Positions 1 through 6,560 of a stretch of 8,277 bases of DNA are shown in pieces. The notes under the pieces were generated by a model. It saw only the letters and a list, made by a program, of their open reading frames with translations, did not search any database and was not told the DNA's origin. Location of the stretch: contig JACDBY010000218.1 in assembly GCA_013694685.1 (NCBI GenBank), positions 1 to 8,277 of the forward strand, written 5' to 3'. The position numbers were made by a program, and so were the translations under genes. The stretch comes from Actinomycetota bacterium (GTDB lineage: Bacteria > Actinomycetota > Thermoleophilia > Gaiellales > Gaiellaceae). Numbering within the stretch: position 1 is the first letter of the stretch; each line of letters starts with the position of its first letter.

Positions 1-816
1 GCCGAAGCCCGTATGGGGCGAGAGGAAGAGGGCAGCCGTCTCGACGGCTGCGAGCTGCTCGACCATCGGCCGATCGAAGAGGTCGAGCGCATCGGGACGC
101 GAGGCGAGGAGCGCGTCGACCTCGGAGCGCGCGATTCCGCTCGTGGTGCGCCCACCCCCCTGCTGGAGGCGTCCCACGAACGCGAAGACGGCATCCGGGA
201 GCCGGCGCGCGAGCTCGTCGAGTATGAGATTCCACGACGTGACCGAGGGGTAGAGGGCGCGCAGCGACGAGCTGCCCGCGGGCATGACGGCGATCGATCG
301 GCGGTGACCGAGCGCCTCGCGTGCCCGAGCGCGCTCGTCCTCGGGGAGCTCGAGCCGTAGCCTCTGATGCGGCTGGTACGGCGGTGGCGGACGCCCGGCG
401 ATCCCGACCGAGCGTCGTGCGCGGAAGTGCCGCCCCGACGCCTCGTAGTAGCGCCGGAGCCCTTCGAACCGCGCCTCGAAAGTGTCGGTCGCCGCCGGAT
501 GGCGCAACACGTGATCCCAGCTGCGCGGCACGTCGCGGAGCGCGGAGCGGGGATCGCCCTCGCTCGTGCCGAAGCTCGTGTACGGGATCGCGAACACCTG
601 CTCGACGAACGGCGCGTACTCGACGAGCTCGACGGGCGAGGCGCCGTTCAGGGTCAGCGCGATCCGGAGGGTCGGATCGCAGGCGTGGTAGCCCTGGCAG
701 CGACGGAGTGCCTCGACGACGTGACCAACCGCGTGGGAGTACCAGTGGTCGACGAGGAGCGTCGGCGGCCCAGCCGGCCGCGCTCGCCTTCCGAGGAGTC
801 GCCCGGGCGGCCTCAG
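1..816 (-). CDS. GT-B-like glycosyltransferase, probable (C-terminus beyond window)
   Basis: The frame is open from a CTG at 816 to the left edge, giving 272 visible residues; the C-terminus lies outside. An N-terminal alpha/beta domain begins at residue 19 (PTLLVDHWYSHAVGHVVEAL). A second one begins near residue 173 (RRSIAVMPAGSSSLRALYP) and continues through VFAFVGRL (210-217) to LFLSPHTGFG (263-272) at the edge. Two Rossmann-like halves with a late 'PHTG' turn recall GT-B enzymes of the heptosyltransferase type, so a sugar transferase is likely but the donor and acceptor are unknown. No ATG, GTG or TTG occurs in frame between the CTG and codon 74, and the first domain would be destroyed by starting there. 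The CTG overlaps the stop of the upstream gene (CTGA, 813-816) and is preceded by GAGGTGA at ideal spacing. An in-frame ATG at 936 would add 40 Arg-rich residues typical of shadow translation and is disfavoured. Confidence 0.75.
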   Translation of the reverse strand, partial: MRPPGRLLGRRARPAGPPTLLVDHWYSHAVGHVVEALRRCQGYHACDPTLRIALTLNGASPVELVEYAPFVEQVFAIPYTSFGTSEGDPRSALRDVPRSWDHVLRHPAATDTFEARFEGLRRYYEASGRHFRARRSVGIAGRPPPPYQPHQRLRLELPEDERARAREALGHRRSIAVMPAGSSSLRALYPSVTSWNLILDELARRLPDAVFAFVGRLQQGGGRTTSGIARSEVDALLASRPDALDLFDRPMVEQLAAVETAALFLSPHTGFG

Positions 817-2180
817 CGTGTCACCTCGACGAGCGCGTCGACCACGCGCTCTGCGCTGCGCCCGTCCATCGGGCCCACGACCCGCTCGGCGACGGCGCGT
901 CGCTCCCCGGCGAGCTCTGCGGGCCGTTCGAGACATCGCTCGATCCCCGCGGTCACCTCGTCGAACGAGCGCGCCTCGTAGTAGGCGCGGGACGCCGCCA
1001 CGTCGCGGTAGTGCTCGCCGAGCACGCTCTTTGCCGCCCAGGACTCGCCCGGTGGCGCTCCCTCGTCGTAGAGGACGCAGACCGCGGGACGATCGTTCAC
1101 GAGGGCGTCGAGCAGCACCGTGCCCGCGTTCGAGACGACGGCGTCCGCATGCTGGAGCAGCGTCGCGAGCACGGCGAGGTCGGTGTGGCTCGGCGCCTGC
1201 ACCGCGACACCCTCCATGTCGATGACTGGGGCGAACCGCTCGCGCCACTCGCCGTCCCGCGGGTGGGGTCGGAAGAGGAGCGAGAAACGCCCCTCCGCCG
1301 CCTCCCGCCACCAGGCGACGAGCCGCTCGAAGAAGCGCGCCTCGTACGGCGTGTTCGACGGCGTGTTCCCCGTCACGAGCACGAGCCGGCGCGACGGGTC
1401 GAGGCCGTGGCCGCGTAGGAGCTCGTCGAACGCGGCACGCGGCCGGGGCTCGTGGAAGACGTCGGCCTGTGGCCAGCCGGTGACGACGATGCGCTCGCGC
1501 GGAATGTCGTGGTAGCGGACGAGATCGTCGCGCATCCGCTCGTTCTGGACGACGTAGCTCTCGAGCCCGTCCCAGATCATGCCCTTCCCGACCGTGTGAT
1601 CCCAGCTCGCGACATACCCGGCGCAGGTCAGCCCGAGCCGCCGCTTCAAGACGAGGAAAGGCGTCGCCGACTGCATCTGCAGATTGGAGAGGACGAGCAC
1701 GGGTCGTTCCGCCTCGACGCGCCCGCGAAGAGCGCCGGCGACATGGCGTCTCGGGGAGAAATGCCAGGCGCGCATCGCCCGCTCGATCGACGGGCGTCGC
1801 GGCAGCGGCCCCACCCGCGAAGAGTCGAGGAGATGGTTCCGGTGACCCACAGCCATCCGCTCGGCGTGGAACCCGTGCCGCAGGTTGAGGCGGATCGCGA
1901 GGGGGAAGTAGCCGAGGCGCTCGTCGAGCGCCCCGTCGATGCGACGCAACACGCGCTCGACGGACGGGACCCGCTCGGGCCAGAGTTCCTCCGCCGAAAG
2001 CACGCACACGCCCTCGGGAACCCGAGCGGCCCAGTCGGCCACCTGCTCGCCGCGGAACGAGAACACGATGGTGAGTCGTCCGCCGAGCGCCCCCGCGAGC
2101 CCGTCCATGATCCCGCAGTCGAAGAACGTCCTGGCCGTGAGCGGGTCGGCGACGACGACCCAGACCGGCGGTTGGCTCAC
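813..2180 (-). CDS. GT-B-fold glycan transferase (glycosyl- or glycerophosphotransferase-like)
   Basis: This 455-residue protein starts at a GTG whose bases overlap the stop of the transketolase gene (GTGA, 2177-2180). No clear ribosome site precedes it, so translation probably depends on reinitiation after the upstream gene. The N-terminal half opens with a beta strand (VWVVVADPLTARTFF, 6-20). The middle carries ASWDHTVGKG (191-200), VVQNERMRDDL (210-220) and RIVVTGWPQADVF (230-242). The C-terminal half has VLVTGNTPSN (267-276), LLFRPHPRD (301-309) and VVSNAGTVLLDAL (348-360). The 'SWD...KG' turn, the 'VTG..Q.D' strand, the 'RPHP' strand and the late 'SN.GT...DAL' loop are the pattern of GT-B proteins related to CDP-glycerol transferases and UDP-GlcNAc 2-epimerase-like enzymes, where the last loop contacts the nucleotide. 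No signal peptide or membrane segment is visible, so it is probably cytoplasmic. The substrate is unknown. Confidence 0.85.
   Translation of the reverse strand: MSQPPVWVVVADPLTARTFFDCGIMDGLAGALGGRLTIVFSFRGEQVADWAARVPEGVCVLSAEELWPERVPSVERVLRRIDGALDERLGYFPLAIRLNLRHGFHAERMAVGHRNHLLDSSRVGPLPRRPSIERAMRAWHFSPRRHVAGALRGRVEAERPVLVLSNLQMQSATPFLVLKRRLGLTCAGYVASWDHTVGKGMIWDGLESYVVQNERMRDDLVRYHDIPRERIVVTGWPQADVFHEPRPRAAFDELLRGHGLDPSRRLVLVTGNTPSNTPYEARFFERLVAWWREAAEGRFSLLFRPHPRDGEWRERFAPVIDMEGVAVQAPSHTDLAVLATLLQHADAVVSNAGTVLLDALVNDRPAVCVLYDEGAPPGESWAAKSVLGEHYRDVAASRAYYEARSFDEVTAGIERCLERPAELAGERRAVAERVVGPMDGRSAERVVDALVEVTR
821..827 (-). promoter_or_regulatory. Strong Shine-Dalgarno deciding the CTG start at 816
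   Basis: Reading the minus strand, GAGGTGA occupies 827 to 821, with seven bases between its GAGG and the CTG at 816. This matches the 3' end of 16S rRNA over seven bases and lies inside the last codons of the upstream gene. It is the best ribosome binding site in the operon, whereas the two GTG junctions have poor ones. It is the main reason for choosing CTG 816 as the start of the last gene. Confidence 0.6.
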
Positions 2181-4168
2181 GCGCTCGCGCGACCGGGCGC
2201 AGAGACGGCAATCCGTTCGGCGAGCGACGCCCCGTCCAGCCCGTGATGGCGGAGCGCCTCCGCCGGCGTCCCGCAGGCGGGCCAACCCTCGACGCCCACG
2301 ACGTCGAGCGTCGGCGGATCGTCCAGCTCTCCGAGCGCCCGCCGCAGCGTGTCGCCGAGCGCCCCGACGGGTGCGTGATCCTCGACGACGAGCAGCTCGC
2401 GCACGCCGGACATCGTCTCGGCGAGCCACGTGGGGTCGACCCGATCGAGCCAGGGCATGGCGACGACCGCGGCACGGACCCCGCGCTCGTCGAGGAGCTC
2501 TGCGGCGGTCAGGCACTCGTGGAGCATCACGGGGCCGTACGAGACGAGCATGGCGTCGGCACCCGCACGCAGCGTCATGCCCACCCCGGGGGACGGCCGG
2601 TAGTCCGCCGGGAGCTCGATGCGCCGCGGCGAAGGCCCGATCGCAAGCCGGATCGCAACGCTCATCGTGGATTCGAGCACCGCCCACTCGACGAGCGCCC
2701 GGGTCTCTGCTCCGCTGCTCGGATGGACAACGATGATGCCGGGAATCGCGGTCAGGAGCGAGGCGTCCCGGAGGCTCTGATGCGACTTTCCCGGTCCGGC
2801 CGGCACGAGTCCCGCGTAGTGCAGCGCGTAGATCACCTTCGTCTTCTCGCTCGCCTGGTTGTAGATCTGCTCGTTCGCCCGGGAGGCGAGGAAGCTCGCG
2901 AAGGAGTTGACGACGGGAAGCAGGCCGTGCCGCGCCATGCCGGCCGCCATCGAGACCATGTCCTGCTCGGCGATCCCGTTCTCGACGAACCGTTCGGGCT
3001 CGGCGAGCTCGAATGCGCGCACGCGGCAGTCGGAGGCGAGGTCGGCGTCGAGCACGACGAGCCGCGGCTCGCGCGCCGCGAGCTCGAGGAGCGCCTCGCC
3101 GTAGGCGGCGGCGACGTACTCCTCGGTCACCAGGGGTGCCGGCGCAGGCGACGGCATGCCGGCACCGCTCTCGGGCTCGCCCTGCAGGGTCGCCGGGCGC
3201 TCGTGCTCGAGCGCAGGCACCAGCTCGAGGACGAGCGGCGCGAGCCCGAAGCCGTCGATCCGCTCGCGGATCCGCCCCTCGAGCTCGGCGACGGCGGCCT
3301 CGAAGTCGTCGTCGGACGGCGCGCCTGCGTGCCAGCGGTACGTGCCGCCTCCGTCGGCGAGCGCGCGCGGATGCTCCATGAAAGAGACGCCCTTCCCTTT
3401 GATCGTCCGCGCGACGAGGACACCCGGCGAGCCCTCCCCGTGCTCCCAGAGCTTCGCGAACGCGTGGCGGAGCGCCGTGTGGTCGTGGCCGTCGCAGGTC
3501 ACGACGCGGGATCCGAACGCGCGCAGCTTCGCCTCGAGGCTCTCGAGCGCGAGGATCTCCTCGGTCGCGCGGTCCGACTGGAGCTCGTTCCGGTCGACGA
3601 CGACGAGAAGTCGCCCGACGCGCTGATGGGCGGCCGCCTGCAGCGCCTCCCAGTTCTGACCCTCCTGCAGCTCGCCGTCGCCCGTCATCACGACCACGCG
3701 CCCGCCGCGGCCGAGATGCCGCTTGGCCCAGGCGATCCCGCGGGCCTTCGAGATCCCCATTCCGAGCGAGCCCGAGTTGGCTTCGATCCCGGGCACGCCG
3801 ACGTCGGGATGGCCGTCGAGGCCACCCAGGCGGCGCAGGCGGAGAAGCCGCTCGGTCGGAATCACGCCGAGCGCGTTGAGGGCGGCGTACAACCCCGGCA
3901 CGTCGTGACCCTTCGACGAGAAGAAGACGTCGCGGTCGGGCGCGTCGAAGCCGACTTCGGCGACGTTCAGGTTCTCCCAGAGCAGGTGGACGACGAGATC
4001 GAGCGAGCTGAACGTCGAGCCGAGGTGACCCGAGCCCGCCCGCTTCACCGCCACGAGGGCGTTCAGACGGCACATGTCGGCGAGGAGCTCGAGGCGGGCG
4101 TCCGGGTCGAGCCCGGCGGTCGCAACCCGCTCGAACTCCCGTGGCGGGATCAGCGAAAGCCGTGGCAC
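2177..4168 (-). CDS. tkt: Transketolase, full length (fused N and C halves)
   Basis: This thiamine-diphosphate enzyme of 663 residues is expected to move two-carbon ketol units between sugars. The diphosphate-binding domain carries GSGHLGS (45-51), SSKGHD (84-89), DGHPDVG (118-124), the metal/TPP motif GDGELQEGQNWEA (163-175), VDRNELQSD (191-199) and IKGKGVSFMEH (256-266). WHAGAPSDDDFE (279-290) is typical of the N-terminal subunit of split transketolases. A Pro/Glu/Ala-rich linker (about 310-347) joins it to the pyrimidine domain, with GIAEQDM (398-404; E401 is the expected cofactor-activating Glu), SFASFLASRANEQIYN (422-437) and PGKSHQSLRD (459-468). A C-terminal domain follows (about 530-663). 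The start is GTG, nine bases after the methyltransferase stop, with only a weak ribosome site; the first core helix (ADMCRLNALVAVKRAGSGH) supports it. Its place among glycosyltransferases suggests a dedicated role in sugar-precursor supply rather than central pentose phosphate metabolism, which is an inference. Confidence 0.95.
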   Translation of the reverse strand: MPRLSLIPPREFERVATAGLDPDARLELLADMCRLNALVAVKRAGSGHLGSTFSSLDLVVHLLWENLNVAEVGFDAPDRDVFFSSKGHDVPGLYAALNALGVIPTERLLRLRRLGGLDGHPDVGVPGIEANSGSLGMGISKARGIAWAKRHLGRGGRVVVMTGDGELQEGQNWEALQAAAHQRVGRLLVVVDRNELQSDRATEEILALESLEAKLRAFGSRVVTCDGHDHTALRHAFAKLWEHGEGSPGVLVARTIKGKGVSFMEHPRALADGGGTYRWHAGAPSDDDFEAAVAELEGRIRERIDGFGLAPLVLELVPALEHERPATLQGEPESGAGMPSPAPAPLVTEEYVAAAYGEALLELAAREPRLVVLDADLASDCRVRAFELAEPERFVENGIAEQDMVSMAAGMARHGLLPVVNSFASFLASRANEQIYNQASEKTKVIYALHYAGLVPAGPGKSHQSLRDASLLTAIPGIIVVHPSSGAETRALVEWAVLESTMSVAIRLAIGPSPRRIELPADYRPSPGVGMTLRAGADAMLVSYGPVMLHECLTAAELLDERGVRAAVVAMPWLDRVDPTWLAETMSGVRELLVVEDHAPVGALGDTLRRALGELDDPPTLDVVGVEGWPACGTPAEALRHHGLDGASLAERIAVSAPGRASA

Positions 4169-4177
4169 GCGGCGATC

Positions 4178-4855
4178 TTAGTGACGCGCGAGAAGCTCGC
4201 CGAGGCGGCTCGCCGGCTCGAGCCCGAGGAGGTGGGCGCGATCCCGCTCGAGCTCCGCGTAGCCCAGACGGTCGACCCCGTCGGCCGTGAGCTCGAGCCG
4301 CGTTCGCGGGGCGCCGCGCGCGACGAGCCCGACACCCTGGTCGGTGTCGATCACGGCGACGTCGAGGTCGGTGCGTCTTCGCAGGCGGACGATCGCCCGG
4401 TAGACGTCACCGTTCCAGTCACCCGCGAAGCCCTCGGTGCGGGCAGCCTCGGCGAGCGACGGCGCGGCCGCGGCAGCGGTCTGCGGGTTGCAGTCGTGCA
4501 CGACGACCCGCCCGCCTGGTTGCAGCACGGCGAGCGCCCCGAGGACGTCGCGGTACGCCTGCTCGTCCGTGTGGAGCCCGTCGACGAAGACGACGTCGAA
4601 CGGCGCGAGCCGCGCGCCGTGACGCGCGAAGAAGGCGTCGCTCGTCGTGCGGAAGTAGAGCGTCCCGTCGTTGGCGCCCGCCGCCGACCTGACCCTCGCG
4701 CGCAGCGGCACGCGGAACGCGAAGCGCGGATCGACCGCGACCTTCGTCTCCGCCTCGATCGCATGGAAGCAGGCGCCGTCTTTGACGCCGATCTCGAGGT
4801 AGCGACGGCCACCGACCGCGGCCAGAGCCCGCCGGACGATCTCGATTCTCGTCAC
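4178..4855 (-). CDS. Class I SAM-dependent methyltransferase, glycan-cluster type
   Basis: A 225-residue Rossmann-fold methyltransferase. Motif I is YLEIGVKDGACFHAI (19-33), binding S-adenosylmethionine, followed by an acidic strand end at VAVDPRF (39-45). The next core strand is FDVVFVDGLHTDEQAYRD (86-103), and a post-motif strand is LQPGGRVVVHDCNP (111-124). Near the C-terminus, GDWNGDVYRAIVRLR (145-159) and VIDTDQGVGLV (168-178) are features I associate with the small Methyltransf_24-like proteins common in polysaccharide loci. The start is a GTG overlapping the stop of the membrane glycosyltransferase gene (GTGA, 4852-4855); the site upstream (AAAGCGGG) is weak. It ends in TAA nine bases before the transketolase. 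There is no membrane segment. The likely role is methylating a sugar or a small acceptor for the glycan; the acceptor and the atom methylated cannot be told from sequence. Confidence 0.88.
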   Translation of the reverse strand: MTRIEIVRRALAAVGGRRYLEIGVKDGACFHAIEAETKVAVDPRFAFRVPLRARVRSAAGANDGTLYFRTTSDAFFARHGARLAPFDVVFVDGLHTDEQAYRDVLGALAVLQPGGRVVVHDCNPQTAAAAAPSLAEAARTEGFAGDWNGDVYRAIVRLRRRTDLDVAVIDTDQGVGLVARGAPRTRLELTADGVDRLGYAELERDRAHLLGLEPASRLGELLARH

Positions 4856-6414
4856 GCAGCCCGCTTTCGGGGCGCGAGGAGGCCGACGAGCACGGCGGCG
4901 ATCCAGAGCGGCACGAAGGGAAGCTGGAACTCGCTCTGCGGCGCCTGCGAGAGGGCGTGCACGAGGAGGACGACCGTGGCGGAGCCGAGGAGGACGAGTA
5001 CCGGCATCGTGCCGCGAGGGCGCCGGACGGCGAGCGCGAGCGCGGCGACGACGACCCAGAGGAACGGTCTCGGCCAGCGGTCGCTCGCGGTGCCTCCCTT
5101 GCTCGCGAGCCACGCGTTCGAGTCGCGGGTCGGGAGCTGCGCGTTCCAGTCGCGGATCGTGTCGACGAGCTCGTCGTACCGGCGCGCTTCGGACGCGTCG
5201 CCGAGCGCGGCGAGCGGGTTGCGCACGACACACCGCTCGAGGTCGTCCGTCGGGCACCAGACGAACCCGTAGCGGATGGCCGGCACGAGCGGCGAGACGG
5301 TGACGGGGGCCGGGAAGGGCTCGCCGTCGACGCTCAGCTCGGCCGGCAGGCTCGCGAAGCGAACCGGTCGCTCGCGCACCTCGGGCGCGTAGCGCTGCGA
5401 GAGAAAGTCCCGGAACGTGTCGGCGACCCCGCGGACGTAGGCCCATGGCTCGGTGCGAATCGTCTCGAGCGAGGCGTCGAACAGGACGTCGTAGTCGTCG
5501 TCGCGACCGAACACGCGGTCGGAGAGCGCAATCAGGCGGATCACCTCGAGGTTGCCGACGCCTCCGAAGTAGGTCTCGACGTCGACCCGCCGGCTCGCGT
5601 ACGGCGGGAGGGTGAGCACCTCGCGCTCTACTGCCTCCGCGAGCCGTCTCGAGGCGTCGCCGTTTCGCGGGTCGACGTCCCCGCCGACACGGAAGAACGG
5701 CACCCATGCCTTGCCGCCGCGGGCGACGGTGAGGTCGTCGTACCGGGCGGCGTTGTGGAGGGCCCAGGCCGCGAGCGGGACGATCGCCGCGGCCAGGCAG
5801 ACCGCAAGGCCGCGCAGGATCGGCGTCCGGTGCCGCCGGGCGAGCAGTGGGACGAGGACGGTGGCGAGCAGGAGCACCTGCGCCGCGGGGCGACAGAGTG
5901 TGAGCAGGGCGACACCGCCGCCGACGGCGGCGAGCCAGGTCGTGGAGCCGGTGCTGAACGCCCGCACGACGGCGCCCGCCCACCACGCGACGAGCAGGGC
6001 GAAGACGTGATCGCTCGAGACCTCGTGGAAGAGGCCCGCGTACGTCGGCGTGACGAGGAGCACGAGCGCGGTCGCGAGCGCGGCGGCTCGCGAGAGCGGC
6101 GCGACCGCCCACGCCCAGCCGAGGATCGAGAGCGCGTAGAGCACTCCGAAGACGACCTCGGCAAGCGCCGCTCCCCCGAGCCACATCGGGATGCCTGTGA
6201 CGAGCGGGGCGATCGGCGTCCGGAAGACCTGGAGCGCGGAGAACGGCGGCTCGGTGTCGGCGAGCTGGAGGAAGGTGAGCCAGTAGTCCCACGAGTCGCG
6301 TCCGCGTTGGAGGGGCCACGCGAGCGCCTGGACGCCGTAGCTCGCGAGCGCGACTGCGACGAGCGCCGCGGCCCCGGCTGGCGAGATGACCCGCTCTACG
6401 AGGCGCGACGCCAC
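4852..6414 (-). CDS. Polytopic GT-C-like membrane glycosyltransferase (GT39/PMT-like)
   Basis: A 520-residue integral membrane protein, and the first gene of the leftward block. Hydrophobic segments lie at about 13-35, 82-105, 110-126, 136-150, several between about 155 and 225, and a final group of about three from 440 to 515. After the first segment comes an extracytoplasmic loop with RGRDSWDYWLTF (37-48), whose acidic residues (D40, D43) match the catalytic loop position of GT-C enzymes that use polyprenyl-phosphate sugars. FHEVSSDHVFA (129-139) and the AWALHNAARYDDL block resemble GT39-type proteins. A large hydrophilic region (roughly 230-435) lies before the C-terminal membrane bundle. 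The GTG at 6414 has no Shine-Dalgarno but lies 8 bases after a TACCGT hexamer, suggesting leaderless translation. The C-terminal bundle resembles that of the partial gene at 7757-8277. Donor and acceptor are unknown. Confidence 0.82.
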   Translation of the reverse strand: MASRLVERVISPAGAAALVAVALASYGVQALAWPLQRGRDSWDYWLTFLQLADTEPPFSALQVFRTPIAPLVTGIPMWLGGAALAEVVFGVLYALSILGWAWAVAPLSRAAALATALVLLVTPTYAGLFHEVSSDHVFALLVAWWAGAVVRAFSTGSTTWLAAVGGGVALLTLCRPAAQVLLLATVLVPLLARRHRTPILRGLAVCLAAAIVPLAAWALHNAARYDDLTVARGGKAWVPFFRVGGDVDPRNGDASRRLAEAVEREVLTLPPYASRRVDVETYFGGVGNLEVIRLIALSDRVFGRDDDYDVLFDASLETIRTEPWAYVRGVADTFRDFLSQRYAPEVRERPVRFASLPAELSVDGEPFPAPVTVSPLVPAIRYGFVWCPTDDLERCVVRNPLAALGDASEARRYDELVDTIRDWNAQLPTRDSNAWLASKGGTASDRWPRPFLWVVVAALALAVRRPRGTMPVLVLLGSATVVLLVHALSQAPQSEFQLPFVPLWIAAVLVGLLAPRKRAA

Positions 6415-6422
6415 GAGGCGGG

Positions 6423-6428
6423 ACGGTA
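6423..6428 (-). promoter_or_regulatory. Candidate -10 hexamer for the leftward operon
   Basis: On the minus strand TACCGT (6428 to 6423) fits the actinobacterial TANNNT -10 pattern. Exactly 8 bases separate it from the GTG at 6414, so transcription would begin at or next to the start codon and give a leaderless mRNA. No convincing -35 box is visible; that position is occupied by the left hairpin. This is an inference from spacing and from the missing ribosome binding site. Confidence 0.35.
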
Positions 6429-6442
6429 CCCGGTCTGTTCTC

Positions 6443-6544
6443 GGGGTCTGTCCCGGAGGGACTGACCCCTGTGCGACCGGCGTGGCTCTCAGGGTCGGCG
6501 TCCGCCGGTCGCGCGGGGGACGGGCCCCTTCGGGGCCAGTCCCC
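6443..6544. repeat. Bipartite palindromic element (two hairpins plus 10-bp inverted repeat), REP/BIME-like
   Basis: Left hairpin 6443-6469: GGGGTC pairs with GACCCC, then a T/T mismatch, then GTCCC pairs with GGGAC around a GGA loop. Right hairpin 6516-6544: GGGGAC pairs with GTCCCC, then a G/A mismatch, then GGCCCC pairs with GGGGCC around a TTC loop. Between them GCGACCGGCG (6473-6482) is the perfect reverse complement of 6503-6512, enclosing a 20-base loop. The two hairpins share one design (6 pairs, one mismatch, 5-6 pairs, 3-base loop), and their right arms read GGGACTGACCCC (6458-6469) and, reverse-complemented, GGGACTGGCCCC. This implies an inverted pair of related units. It is probably a dispersed palindromic repeat of the REP type rather than a terminator, since it lies between two start codons and has no T tract. 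Confidence 0.7.
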
Positions 6545-6546
6545 GT

Positions 6547-6552
6547 TAGCGT
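6547..6552 (+). promoter_or_regulatory. Candidate -10 hexamer for the rightward GT87 gene
   Basis: TAGCGT fits TANNNT and is followed by exactly 8 bases before the ATG at 6561, mirroring the arrangement on the other strand. No Shine-Dalgarno is visible before this ATG, which agrees with a leaderless message. No -35 box is recognisable; the right hairpin fills that position. Confidence 0.35.
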
Positions 6553-6560
6553 TGCGCACC

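Noticed and set aside
321..1418. A 365-codon plus-strand open frame
   Set aside because: It overlaps both GT-B genes antisense and has shadow-type composition, while the minus strand encodes clear motifs here.
2181..4073. A long minus-strand extension upstream of the GT-B protein (1086 residues in all)
   Set aside because: The first 631 residues are Arg/Ala-rich shadow translation of the transketolase gene in another frame. Recognisable protein begins only at the GTG at 2180.
2243..5272. A 1009-codon open frame on the plus strand
   Set aside because: It runs antisense to the transketolase, methyltransferase and the start of the membrane protein gene. Its translation is a low-complexity Arg/Glu/Asp/Val mix with no domain, as expected opposite G/C-ending codons.
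4957..6465. A 502-codon plus-strand open frame opposite the membrane glycosyltransferase
   Set aside because: Its translation is highly charged and repetitive (Glu/Arg/Asp), which is the antisense of a hydrophobic membrane protein and not a plausible fold.
6443..6469. Left hairpin as an intrinsic terminator
   Set aside because: It lies upstream of start codons on both sides and no T run follows on either strand, so a palindromic repeat is the better reading.
6471..6560. An N-terminal extension of the GT87 protein from GTG 6471
   Set aside because: The 30 extra residues are not hydrophobic, have no family likeness and would be encoded inside the hairpin element. ATG 6561 directly precedes a normal first membrane segment.
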